From the NCBI GenBank assembly GCA_944800085.1, contig CALYLO010000013.1, forward strand, positions 62,001 to 126,000: a stretch of 64,000 nt of DNA, in the 5' to 3' direction. Below, piece after piece: positions 54,267 through 61,978 of the stretch (its first letter is position 1; each line of letters begins with the position of its first letter). The stretch is from Paenibacillus melissococcoides. Lineage in GTDB: Bacteria > Bacillota > Bacilli > Paenibacillales > Paenibacillaceae. Below the pieces are notes generated by a model. It had not been told where the DNA came from. It worked only from the letters and a program-made list of their open reading frames with translations, and did no database searches. Made by a program: the position numbers and the translations under genes.

Positions 54267-55343
54267 GTGCGATTCGACCGATTCCACGATGCTTATCTGG
54301 CTGCGCTGGACGCCGTCCGCAGCCAGCCGCAGTTCCGCAATGCGCCGCGCGGCCATCAGAGCCGCGAGCGGCTGAATTATCAATTCGCCCTTGCGAATCC
54401 CGTAGAGCGCGTTTGTTATTTGGCGAGCCGCCGCACGAATATCGTATTTAATTTTGCCGAGGCGCTGTGGTACTTGTCTGCCAGGGACGATCTGGACTTT
54501 ATCGGTTACTACAATCGAAAAATGAGCGAGTACTCGATGAACGGCCAGACGCTTACCGGAACGGCATACGGGCCTAAAATATTCCGCTTCGCAACCGGCC
54601 AGGTGAATCAATGGCAGCGAATCGCGCACTTGCTGGGCCGGGATGATCCCGATTCCAAGCGGGCGTTTATTCAAATTTTCGACGCTAACGAGGTGATTGG
54701 AGCCGCCAATATCGATGTTTCCTGCACGTTGGGGCTGCAATTTTTCGTGCGGGAGCAGAAGCTGTATGCGATCGCCTATATGCGCGCGAACGATGCGTTC
54801 CGGGTGATGGTCAGCGACGTGTTCTCGTTCACGTTCATGCAGGAGCTGCTCGCGAGAGAATTGGGGTTGGAACTGGGCGACTATTACCATGTTGTCGGTT
54901 CGGTACATATCTATCAGCCGGATGACGAGGCGGTGGAGAGAGTCCTGGCTGAAGCCGCATCCGGCACGAAGGGGCCGTGGGACGAATTTCCGGTCATGCC
55001 TTCCGGCAATCCTTGGCCTTATCTGGAGACGGTTCTGGAATATGAATCGCTATTGAGAGAAGACCGCATAGCCTTGTCAGGTCCAGACATCGAGGCGCTG
55101 GATCTGCCTGCTTACTGGCAGCAGGTCCTGCTGCTGTTCAGCTTCTACCAGTCTATCGCTTATCGGAGACCGGCGGATGCTTCCGTGCTCCGTGCGTTGT
55201 GTCCGCTCTATCAGCGGCTGCTGCATTACAAATGGCCGCATCAGGCGGCGCGGCCGCTTTTCGAGCATCAACGAAATAGGAGGGAGTCCGATGCAGACTT
55301 CGTGGAAGGAAGAGGATGTGGCGAAGCAGTTCGAGGCGTATAA
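54267..55343 (+). CDS. bcmA: Thymidylate-synthase-family CMP 5-hydroxymethylase (BcmA/MilA-like)
   Basis: A 358-residue thymidylate-synthase homologue. Catalytic Cys153 lies in NIDVSCTLGLQFF and Glu65 in NFAEALWYL. Two substrate-recognition positions differ from thymidylate synthase. 21 residues after the Cys is Ala174 (YMRAND), where TS and T4 dCMP hydroxymethylase have Ser that contacts deoxyribose, and the CMP enzyme MilA has Ala. 31 residues after the Cys is Asp184, where TS has Asn for uracil and cytosine enzymes have Asp. This predicts CMP to 5-hydroxymethyl-CMP with methylene-tetrahydrofolate, the first bacimethrin step. The start is GTG 54267 (AAAGGGGAG). The 3' end overlaps the methyltransferase gene by 53 bases. 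Confidence 0.85.
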   Translation: MRFDRFHDAYLAALDAVRSQPQFRNAPRGHQSRERLNYQFALANPVERVCYLASRRTNIVFNFAEALWYLSARDDLDFIGYYNRKMSEYSMNGQTLTGTAYGPKIFRFATGQVNQWQRIAHLLGRDDPDSKRAFIQIFDANEVIGAANIDVSCTLGLQFFVREQKLYAIAYMRANDAFRVMVSDVFSFTFMQELLARELGLELGDYYHVVGSVHIYQPDDEAVERVLAEAASGTKGPWDEFPVMPSGNPWPYLETVLEYESLLREDRIALSGPDIEALDLPAYWQQVLLLFSFYQSIAYRRPADASVLRALCPLYQRLLHYKWPHQAARPLFEHQRNRRESDADFVEGRGCGEAVRGV

Positions 55344-56052
55344 CGACATTTTGGAGCAGACGTTGGGGTTCCGCTTCGTGTTCGATCTATTGAAGACCGT
55401 TCCCGCGGGCAAGCGGGTGCTGGATTATGGCTGCGGTCCCGGCAAAGTGGCGTATCGCCTGGCGGAAACGGCCGACGTGCAGGTGGTCGCTGTGGATGAA
55501 TCGAGGCATATGCTCGATATCGCCATGCAAAAACGCTCTCACCCCCGGGTCGACTACCGTCACATCGAGCTGGATCGGTTAACGTTCCTGGAAGACAACT
55601 CGGTGGATGGAGCCATGACCTGCTATGTCTTCATCAATACGAGCAGCCGAGAGCGAATCGCGCGCATTATCGGTGAGATTCACCGGGTCCTGGCTCCGGG
55701 CGCATCCTACGTCATTTTGGATACGCATCCGGATTCGACGGGGATTGATTTCTCGACGTTCCGCAACGGGGTTCCGGGGAAAGCCTACGAGCATGGCGAA
55801 GCCCGGCAAGAATGGCTGCATCTTCCGAACGGCGAGGATATGATTCTCGATGATTTCCATTGGCCCAAGGAGATGTACCGCGAGCTTTTGGAGGATGCCG
55901 GCTTCGGGCATATCGAATGTATAGAGCCCACGTTACGCGATATTCCGCCGGATGAGTTAAGAAGAATCGAGCAGGAGAGCCGCTTCGACCAATGGAAAAT
56001 GGAGCGGGATTATCCGCCCTTCCTTATTTACCGGGCAGTCAAAGAGGCGTGA
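55291..56052 (+). CDS. bcmC: SAM-dependent methyltransferase (BcmC-like)
   Basis: A class I methyltransferase of 253 residues. SAM-binding motif I is VLDYGCGPGKVAYRLA (about residues 45-60), the acidic loop VVAVDESRHML follows, and the post-motif ELDRLTFLEDNSVDGAMTCYVFIN is typical of Methyltransf_11/25. Following the hydroxymethylase and glycosidase genes, it fits the O-methylation of 5-hydroxymethylcytosine that gives bacimethrin (4-amino-5-hydroxymethyl-2-methoxypyrimidine). The substrate is inferred from context. ATG 55291 follows AGGAGGGA and lies inside the end of the preceding gene. The upstream in-frame extension is not used. Confidence 0.82.
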   Translation: MQTSWKEEDVAKQFEAYNDILEQTLGFRFVFDLLKTVPAGKRVLDYGCGPGKVAYRLAETADVQVVAVDESRHMLDIAMQKRSHPRVDYRHIELDRLTFLEDNSVDGAMTCYVFINTSSRERIARIIGEIHRVLAPGASYVILDTHPDSTGIDFSTFRNGVPGKAYEHGEARQEWLHLPNGEDMILDDFHWPKEMYRELLEDAGFGHIECIEPTLRDIPPDELRRIEQESRFDQWKMERDYPPFLIYRAVKEA

Positions 56053-56069
56053 ATGTAAGGAGGAACGAC

Positions 56070-57311
56070 GTGTTATTCGATGCATTTGACGTATTTTTGT
56101 TTGATTTGGACGGTGTCATCTATGTCGGGCCGAAGGCTCTGCCCGGCGCGGTCGAAGCGCTGGAACGGCTGCGCTCCGGAGGGAAGACGACCCGGTTCCT
56201 GACCAATAATCCCTGCATGACGCGGGAGCAGACGGCAGCCAGGCTGAACCGCCTTGGCATTGAAGCCGCGAAGGATGATGTTATCTCCTCGGGCTGGGCA
56301 ACGGCAAGCTGCCTGCGGGAACGCCAGGCAGGCTCTGTCTATGTGCTCGGGGATGAGCATCTCGAGCGGGAATGCCGGGAGGCCGGCCTCGACATTGTGG
56401 ACGTCAATGACGCCGAGGCCGTCGTGGTCGGCTGGAGCGATGATCTGACGCTGCGGGATATCCAAAGCGCGGTGACGCGCATCGCGAATGGCGCCCAGTT
56501 CGTCGCCACGAACGCCGATTGGAGCTTCCCGGGACCCGATGGCCCGATGATGGCGGTCGGGACGGTCGTGGAAGCGATCAAGATGGCTTCGGGCAAAACG
56601 CCCTATATCGTAGGCAAGCCCTATCCTTATATGTTCCAGAAGGCGCTGCATCAGGCGGAGGACTGGTCCCGGGCCGTCATGTTCGGGGATACGCCCGAGA
56701 CGGATATCGTGGGCGCTCACCGGATGGGTATCTCGGCCGTTCTTATCTCGAGCGGGCCGTATACCGGGTATTCGTCTGCCCGGGATTACCGCAAGCCCGA
56801 TGCGATTCTTCCTGATCTTCGCAGCCTGTGGGATGAAGGACTGCGTCTGGAGCGTTGGGTCCCGCCGGCTTTTCCTTGGCCGGATGAAATCAAGCCTGGA
56901 GTGGCGGGCATTGTCATGGACGAGCGGGGCAGGGTCCTCCTGATGAAGCGGGCCGATAACGGCTGCTGGGGAATCCCGTCGGGCCATGTGGAGCGGGGAG
57001 AAAGCGTAGAGGAGGCCATCGTGCGGGAAATCCGCGAAGAGACCGGATTGCAGGTGGAAGTCAAGCGGTTGGTCGGCCTATACTCCGATCCTGAGTCGCA
57101 AGTATTCACCTATCCGGATGGAGCGGCCACTCAGTTCGTGACGGCCTGCTTTCGCTGCGAAACGGTGGGAGGAGCGCTTGTCAGAACGGGGGACGAGACG
57201 TTGGATGTGAACTATTTCGAGGCGGACCGGCTGCCGGAACCTATGCTCGCGATGCACCCCCGGTGGATCGCGGATGCCTTGGCGGAGGAATCGCTTTGCA
57301 TTTTCCGTTAG
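56070..57311 (+). CDS. HAD-IIA phosphatase fused to a Nudix hydrolase
   Basis: A 413-residue two-domain enzyme. Residues about 5-260 form a NagD-type HAD phosphatase (nucleophile in DLDGVIYVG, LTNNP, and VMFGDTPETDIVGA). Residues about 280-405 form a Nudix domain with a complete Nudix box GHVERGESVEEAIVREIREE. Nudix enzymes cleave pyrophosphates, including thiamine-PP analogues in yeast and plants, and HAD enzymes dephosphorylate the products. In an antivitamin cluster, removing toxic 2'-methoxythiamine pyrophosphate from the producer, or trimming pathway phosphates, is a reasonable but unproven job. GTG 56070 has TAAGGAGGA 6 bases upstream. Confidence 0.85.
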   Translation: MLFDAFDVFLFDLDGVIYVGPKALPGAVEALERLRSGGKTTRFLTNNPCMTREQTAARLNRLGIEAAKDDVISSGWATASCLRERQAGSVYVLGDEHLERECREAGLDIVDVNDAEAVVVGWSDDLTLRDIQSAVTRIANGAQFVATNADWSFPGPDGPMMAVGTVVEAIKMASGKTPYIVGKPYPYMFQKALHQAEDWSRAVMFGDTPETDIVGAHRMGISAVLISSGPYTGYSSARDYRKPDAILPDLRSLWDEGLRLERWVPPAFPWPDEIKPGVAGIVMDERGRVLLMKRADNGCWGIPSGHVERGESVEEAIVREIREETGLQVEVKRLVGLYSDPESQVFTYPDGAATQFVTACFRCETVGGALVRTGDETLDVNYFEADRLPEPMLAMHPRWIADALAEESLCIFR

Positions 57312-57379
57312 AACGAATCTATTAAGTGAGGGTGGCGCGTTCCATACGTTCCATATTAATAGAAGCGGGTGAGAAGGAA

Positions 57380-58609
57380 ATGTCAAAGGTAAAAGGCTTC
57401 ATTTATAAACCATTGATGGTTATGCTGGCGTTGCTGCTCATCGTTGTCAGTCCGGCCGGAGCCGGGGCGGCCCATTCCGATGCGTCTTCGGATATTACGC
57501 TCAAGGTGGCGGTCTATCCGTACGTGCCGGATCCTGCCCGTTTCCAAGCGGCCGTTCTTAATCAGTGGCAGCGGCAGGAGCCTGGCGTCAAGCTGGAGTT
57601 TACGGACTGGGATTCCTACTCTTCGGATCCGCCGGAAGATTTGGATGTATTCGTGCTGGATTCGATTTTTTTAAGCGATTTTGTCGATGCGGGGTATCTT
57701 CTGCCCTTCGGCAGCCAAGATATCGACCAGGCGGGGGATGTGATCCCTTTTGCTCTGCAAGGGGCGAAGCGCAATGGCAAGGTGTACGGCCTCCCGCAAA
57801 TTTTATGCACGAACCTGCTTTTTTACCGGAATGGCGATTTGAAGCTAGGGCAAGTCGACAACATTTATGAGCTGTACAAAAAAATAGGAGCCAACCCCAC
57901 CGAGCAGATTCCGCCTCCCAAGCATAAGGGCTTGCTAATTAATATGGCTGGCGGGACCACAAAAGCAAGCATGTATTTGGAGGCGCTTATCGATGTGACT
58001 GGCCAGTATACGGAATATGACATTCTTCCGCGGCTGGATCCGCTGAATGACAAGGTCATTCGCGGCTTGCGGCTGCTGATTGATATGGCGGGCGAGAAGC
58101 CGTCGCAGTATGTGCCGGAGGACGGCGACGCCTATGTAAGGGCATCATGGTTCGAGCAAGGAAGCGGCAGAGCCTTCGTCGGCTACAGCGAGTCGATGAT
58201 GCGCATGGGCGACTATACGGAACAAGTCCGGTTCAAGCCGATTTCCTCGTCGGCCGGGCAGGACATTCCTCTGTTCTACAGCGATGTCGTGAGCGTGAAC
58301 TCGAGGACGGCCCATCCGGAGCTGGCCCAAAAACTGGCGAATGTCATGGCTTCCGCGGATACGGTAGAGCAAGCTCTGCGCCCGCAGGCCGACGGCCAAT
58401 ATCCGCAGTATCTGTTGCCAGCCCGGCATCAGGTATATAAAGCGTTGATGCAGGATTATCCGATTTATTCCGAATTGGCCCGTATCGTGAACAACCCGTC
58501 GAATCGAGTATTCAGGCTCGGACCTGAAGTTCGTACGTGGCTAAAAGACGCCAAGCGAGTACTTCCCGAAGCGCTCGGCTTGACGGACGTGTCGAGCTTG
58601 GCGAGCTAA
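57380..58609 (+). CDS. Thiaminase I, secreted
   Basis: A 409-residue thiaminase I, which cleaves thiamine by swapping its thiazole for another nucleophile. Residues 1-30 are a signal peptide ending AGAGA. The mature chain has the periplasmic-binding-protein-like fold. Counting from residue 31, the nucleophile Cys (LPQILCTNLLFY, precursor 143) is mature Cys113. The base Glu (GYSESMM, precursor 271) is mature Glu241. These are the positions known from the Bacillus (Paenibacillus) thiaminolyticus enzyme, and length and overall sequence agree with my recollection of it. ATG 57380 follows GAGAAGGAA. It is the last gene before a strong terminator. Confidence 0.97.
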   Translation: MSKVKGFIYKPLMVMLALLLIVVSPAGAGAAHSDASSDITLKVAVYPYVPDPARFQAAVLNQWQRQEPGVKLEFTDWDSYSSDPPEDLDVFVLDSIFLSDFVDAGYLLPFGSQDIDQAGDVIPFALQGAKRNGKVYGLPQILCTNLLFYRNGDLKLGQVDNIYELYKKIGANPTEQIPPPKHKGLLINMAGGTTKASMYLEALIDVTGQYTEYDILPRLDPLNDKVIRGLRLLIDMAGEKPSQYVPEDGDAYVRASWFEQGSGRAFVGYSESMMRMGDYTEQVRFKPISSSAGQDIPLFYSDVVSVNSRTAHPELAQKLANVMASADTVEQALRPQADGQYPQYLLPARHQVYKALMQDYPIYSELARIVNNPSNRVFRLGPEVRTWLKDAKRVLPEALGLTDVSSLAS

Positions 58610-58618
58610 AGCTTCCGC

Positions 58619-58658
58619 ATCCCCCTCCAACCGTCGTGTACGGGAGAGGGGGATTTTT
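58619..58658 (+). terminator. Terminator after thiaminase I
   Basis: ATCCCCCTC and GAGGGGGAT form a perfect 9-bp stem followed by TTTTT. It closes the riboswitch-controlled unit. Confidence 0.92.
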
Positions 58659-58773
58659 GTTGTGCGTTATTCGGGAGAGGAGATGCTACTGAATAAGCCG
58701 GCAAAAGCGGCCCTTGAAAAGAGGAAAAAAGGACCCGGCGCCGAATGTAGTTGTCAATACAGAGGAGAGGTTG

Positions 58774-59547
58774 ATGCAGATGGTTCAGTTGAGGGCCGGA
58801 GATCGCAACGCCCAGGTTCGCGGCATTCTGTTCGACAAGGACGGCACGCTGCTGCAATTTATGAGCTTGTGGGGCTGGTGGGCCGAGAAGGTGCTTCACG
58901 ACCTGGAGCAAGAGTTGAAAAAAGAGGGCGGCTCCCTGCCGGAGCAGCCTGGATATATATTAGGAGTTATCATCGAAGAGAATGGTTCGATTCGGAGGCA
59001 TGACCGTCAGGGAGCGCTCGCGATGGGCTCCCCGTCGCAAATGATCGGCATCGCGACGTATTTGCTGCATCGGACGGGAGTGCCGTGGAATGAAGCGTTG
59101 CCGCGCGTTACCGCCGTCTTCGAGAACGCGAACGAGCAGGTGCTCGAGCAAGCCAACATCGTGCCGATTGCCGGCACCGTCGCTTTTCTGGAGCGCTGCA
59201 AGGCGTTGGGGCTGACGTTGGCCGTCGTCACGGCCGATGACCAGGGACCGTCGGAGCAGCATCTGGAGAAGATGGGGATTCGCCATTATTTCGATGCGGT
59301 CATCGGTGACGATTGCGTGGAGCGGGGCAAGCCATTCCCGGACATGGTCGAGCTGGCCTGCCGCGAGATCGGGTTGAAGCCCGAGGAAGTCGCCGTCATT
59401 GGCGATTCGGTCGGCGACATGGAGATGGGACGCAGCGCCGGCGTGGCGTTGAACATCTTCATCGATGAAGAGCGCGCCTTCGCCGATGCGCCGGCCGCCG
59501 CCGATGCGATGATTCGCGCCTATGATGAGATCGGGCTGGAATCATAG
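58774..59547 (+). CDS. HAD-superfamily phosphatase
   Basis: A 257-residue haloacid-dehalogenase hydrolase: nucleophile motif LFDKDGTLLQF, motif II VVTADDQ, Lys in ERGKPFPD and acidic motif IV VIGDSVGDMEMG. It resembles small-molecule phosphatases of the phosphoglycolate-phosphatase type, but the substrate is unknown. ATG 58774 has GAGGAGAGG 7 bases upstream; a TTG at 58714 is in frame but less likely. It lies behind the thiaminase terminator and has its own terminator, so it may be regulated separately from the antivitamin genes. Confidence 0.88.
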   Translation: MQMVQLRAGDRNAQVRGILFDKDGTLLQFMSLWGWWAEKVLHDLEQELKKEGGSLPEQPGYILGVIIEENGSIRRHDRQGALAMGSPSQMIGIATYLLHRTGVPWNEALPRVTAVFENANEQVLEQANIVPIAGTVAFLERCKALGLTLAVVTADDQGPSEQHLEKMGIRHYFDAVIGDDCVERGKPFPDMVELACREIGLKPEEVAVIGDSVGDMEMGRSAGVALNIFIDEERAFADAPAAADAMIRAYDEIGLES

Positions 59548-59555
59548 CACAAATA

Positions 59556-59590
59556 CCCCCTCATTCCGGGAGCGCGGAAGAGGGGGATTG
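59556..59590 (+). terminator. Terminator of the HAD phosphatase gene
   Basis: CCCCCTC/GAGGGGG stem with a 17-base loop, followed by ATTGTTG. Confidence 0.75.
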
Positions 59591-59603
59591 TTGTGTAATG
59601 TAG

Positions 59604-59660
59604 ATGATTACATTCGGATTGTTCGTGATTGCGCTGCTGTCCTTCTCTAACAAGAAGTAG
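59604..59660 (+). CDS. Short hydrophobic peptide, holin-like toxin remnant
   Basis: An 18-residue peptide MITFGLFVIALLSFSNKK. The pattern FGLFVIALL plus a Lys-rich end matches the C-terminal core of the putative holin-like toxins (type I toxin peptides of about 30-35 residues) common in Paenibacillus and Bacillus. A TAG stands directly before the ATG, and no ribosome binding site is at proper distance, so this is probably an N-terminally truncated remnant. A strong hairpin overlaps its stop codon, as is usual for these genes. Confidence 0.4.
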   Translation: MITFGLFVIALLSFSNKK

Positions 59661-59692
59661 ACCTCCCTGAGCTTGTCGGCCTGGAGGTCTAC
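59657..59692 (+). terminator. Hairpin after the holin-like peptide
   Basis: GTAGACCTCC and GGAGGTCTAC, a perfect 10-bp stem with a 16-base loop, then TGTCTG. The T-tract is weak. Confidence 0.6.
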
Positions 59693-59723
59693 TGTCTGAA
59701 TCATGCGCGCGCGCATAGAAGAT

Positions 59724-59861
59724 GTTCAAAAAGTCCGCTTTTGATCACGACGTAATTGAGGATGTCGCTCGGCATCGAATCTAGCGTTCACTCTCGAAGT
59801 CCGCTGCTCCTTCTTCGAGTTCAAGCAACCTTCTCGGTGCTGAAAACCGTTCTTTTTGAAC
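59724..59861. repeat. 138-bp MITE-like inverted-repeat element
   Basis: GTTCAAAAAGTCCGCTTTT at the left and the inverse of AAAACCGTTCTTTTTGAAC at the right pair with few mismatches. The interior contains CGAAGTCCGCTGCTCCTTCTTCGAG. It is non-coding and too short for a transposase. I recall similar intergenic elements from other Paenibacillus genomes, but this was not checked. Confidence 0.65.
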
Positions 59862-59885
59862 GTGCATTAGATGGCAATCTATTGC

Positions 59886-59922
59886 AAGACCGTAGATGTT
59901 CCCGCATCTGCGGTCTTTTTTA
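59886..59922 (+). terminator. Strong terminator hairpin
   Basis: AAGACCGTAGATG and CATCTGCGGTCTT with one mismatch, followed by TTTTT. The gap 59548-60027 holds only this, the MITE and the peptide remnant. Confidence 0.85.
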
Positions 59923-60027
59923 GTGTATTCATGGTCTGTTCCAAATAAACATGTCGCTACAAAACCATAGATAAACATAAATAGGAAGATAGACTTCAGC
60001 GATTGCTGGCCTTCCCCGGGTTAGCCC

Positions 60028-61656
60028 CTACGACGTGAGCGCGTGGGAAGCAAGCACTTCGGTCAGCTTCTGCTGGAAGGCTTCCGCGCCGACGCGGAGG
60101 AAGAAGGCGTGGAACGATTCCTGTCCGTTCCGCTCCTGCTTGTAGAAGCGGAGGAGCTGCTCCAGGACGTAAGGCACGTCGTCGCCCCGGACCCGGCCCT
60201 TGAGCGTCGTATTGAAGCGGGCGCCCGGACCGAGGATGCCGCCGACCGCGATATCGAAGGCGTCGACCATGCCCTGTTCGGTCTTGATGAGCGAGCCTTG
60301 CAGGCCGATGTCGGCGACATGCTTCTGGCCGCAGGAGTTCGGGCAGCCGATGAAATGAATCCGCACCTTTTCGTTCAAATCGCCGACATGGTCGTCCAAG
60401 TATTGGGCTACGCGCCGCGCCCGTTCCTTCGTCTCGACGATGGCGAGGTTGCAGAACTCGTTGCCCGTGCAGGAGACGGTGCGGCTCATGAACGGCCGCG
60501 GATACGGAGTCAGACGCTCGAGCACCGGCAGCGCCAGCACCGTGTCCAGCGCTTGCTCCGGAATGCCGGTCAGGATGATATTCTGCGACATCGTCGTGCG
60601 CAGCGTGCCGTCGCCATACCGTTCCGCCGCGTCCGCGAGCTGCTCAAGCTCTTCCGCGTCAAGCCGGCCTACGGGAACGTTCAGGCCGATATAGTAAAGA
60701 CCCGGCTGTTTCTGCGGATGGACGCCATCGAAATAAGCGGCCCGCCAGCCGGCAATCCGGTCTTCGCCCCGGGAAGGCAGCTTACCGATCAGCTCCTCCA
60801 GATGAGCCTGGAATTTCTCGATTCCCCAAGCGGCGATCAGGAACTTCAGGCGGGCATGATGCCGCTTCTCGCGGAACCCGTAATCCCGGAACAAGGTCGT
60901 GACGCCGACGGCGACCTTGAGCACCTCTTCCGGGCGGACGAACAGGTCGAGCTGCTGCGCCAGATACGGCTTCGCCGACAAACCGCCGCCGGCCCAGGCG
61001 TGGAAACCGATCACTTCCTGACCGTCGATTTGCTTAGTGGCCGGGGTGAAAGCGAGGTCGTTGATCTCCGCATGCGCGTTATTATAGATGTTGGATGAAA
61101 TGGACATTTTGTATTTCCGCGGCAGGTTCGAGAAATCCCGGTTCAGCAGGAAGAAATCATTCACCTCATTAACTAATTCGGTCGTGTCCATGAGCTCATC
61201 CGGGTCAATGCCTGCGAGCGGGTTGCCGACGATCGTGCGCGGGCAGTCGCCGCAAGCTTCATAGGAGTACAAGCCGACGGCTTCCAGCCGCTTGAAAATA
61301 TCCGGCAGATGCTCGACGCGCAGCCAATGGTACTGTACGGCCTGGCGCGTCGTCACATCAATCAGCCCCCTTCCGTACAGTCTGGCGATCTCCGCCAAAG
61401 CCCGGGCTTGGGCCGTCTGCAATATGCCCGAATTGATGCGGATGCGCATCATGAAATGGCCGTCCTTCGGCTTTTGCTCGTAGACGCCGGCCCATTTGAA
61501 CCGGTTTTTGTCGTCCTCCGGTATGGACTCATAGCCCTGTACCGAGTAGGTCTCAATGATGTCGCGGATGACGTCCAGCCCGTCCTTTTCCATCTTAATC
61601 AATTCAAACTTGTTCAGCTTCGAAGGGTCCTTCATCCATACCGGTTCGTACGCCAT
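60028..61656 (-). CDS. Nitrite/sulfite reductase (siroheme, [4Fe-4S])
   Basis: A 542-residue ferredoxin-type assimilatory reductase with two half-domain repeats (NIR_SIR_ferr and NIR_SIR). The cofactor ligands are in SCTGNEFCN and IGCPNSCGQ, the Cys pattern that holds the 4Fe-4S cluster coupled to siroheme. It reduces sulfite to sulfide or nitrite to ammonia by six electrons. Sequence alone does not decide the substrate, and no siroheme or nitrate genes are nearby. The ATG has AGCGGGGGA upstream, and a promoter lies 65 bases away. Confidence 0.92.
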   Translation of the reverse strand: MAYEPVWMKDPSKLNKFELIKMEKDGLDVIRDIIETYSVQGYESIPEDDKNRFKWAGVYEQKPKDGHFMMRIRINSGILQTAQARALAEIARLYGRGLIDVTTRQAVQYHWLRVEHLPDIFKRLEAVGLYSYEACGDCPRTIVGNPLAGIDPDELMDTTELVNEVNDFFLLNRDFSNLPRKYKMSISSNIYNNAHAEINDLAFTPATKQIDGQEVIGFHAWAGGGLSAKPYLAQQLDLFVRPEEVLKVAVGVTTLFRDYGFREKRHHARLKFLIAAWGIEKFQAHLEELIGKLPSRGEDRIAGWRAAYFDGVHPQKQPGLYYIGLNVPVGRLDAEELEQLADAAERYGDGTLRTTMSQNIILTGIPEQALDTVLALPVLERLTPYPRPFMSRTVSCTGNEFCNLAIVETKERARRVAQYLDDHVGDLNEKVRIHFIGCPNSCGQKHVADIGLQGSLIKTEQGMVDAFDIAVGGILGPGARFNTTLKGRVRGDDVPYVLEQLLRFYKQERNGQESFHAFFLRVGAEAFQQKLTEVLASHALTS

Positions 61657-61683
61657 TATGATATCCCCCGCTCTCTAAAAAAT

Positions 61684-61749
61684 AATAATTCCGATGTAAT
61701 TAGTATGATTTATTGGTGACATCGTACCATATTTTCTCCGAAGCGACAA
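61684..61749 (-). promoter_or_regulatory. Promoter of the nitrite/sulfite reductase gene
   Basis: On the minus strand TTGTCG (61749-61744), a 17-base spacer and TACGAT (61726-61721). Downstream of the start site lies TACTAATTACATCGGAATTA, whose GGAATT recalls the CymR (cysteine metabolism) operator. If real, it would favour sulfite as substrate. Confidence 0.45.
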
Positions 61750-61906
61750 TAAAAACAGGAATCATTTTTTCTAATGAATCCCATTTGAATCGGTTATAAA
61801 GTGCGGGCGGGAGGCTCGGGCTATGATATGGTTCATCTGTAAATGGCGCCTGCCCCAAAAAACTTGAAAATTTCGTGACAATCTTGTTAAATTTAGAGGA
61901 GAAGTA

Positions 61907-61935
61907 TTGCAACTCTTGCTGGGTAAATATAACAT
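61907..61935 (+). promoter_or_regulatory. SigA-type promoter of the small membrane protein
   Basis: TTGCAA, a 17-base spacer and TAACAT, 43 bases before the ATG at 61979. The gap 61657-61978 contains this and the divergent promoter, nothing else recognised. Confidence 0.55.
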
Positions 61936-61978
61936 AGGGAAAGATAGGTAAAATGCGCGTGTAGAGGGAGGTCGCACC

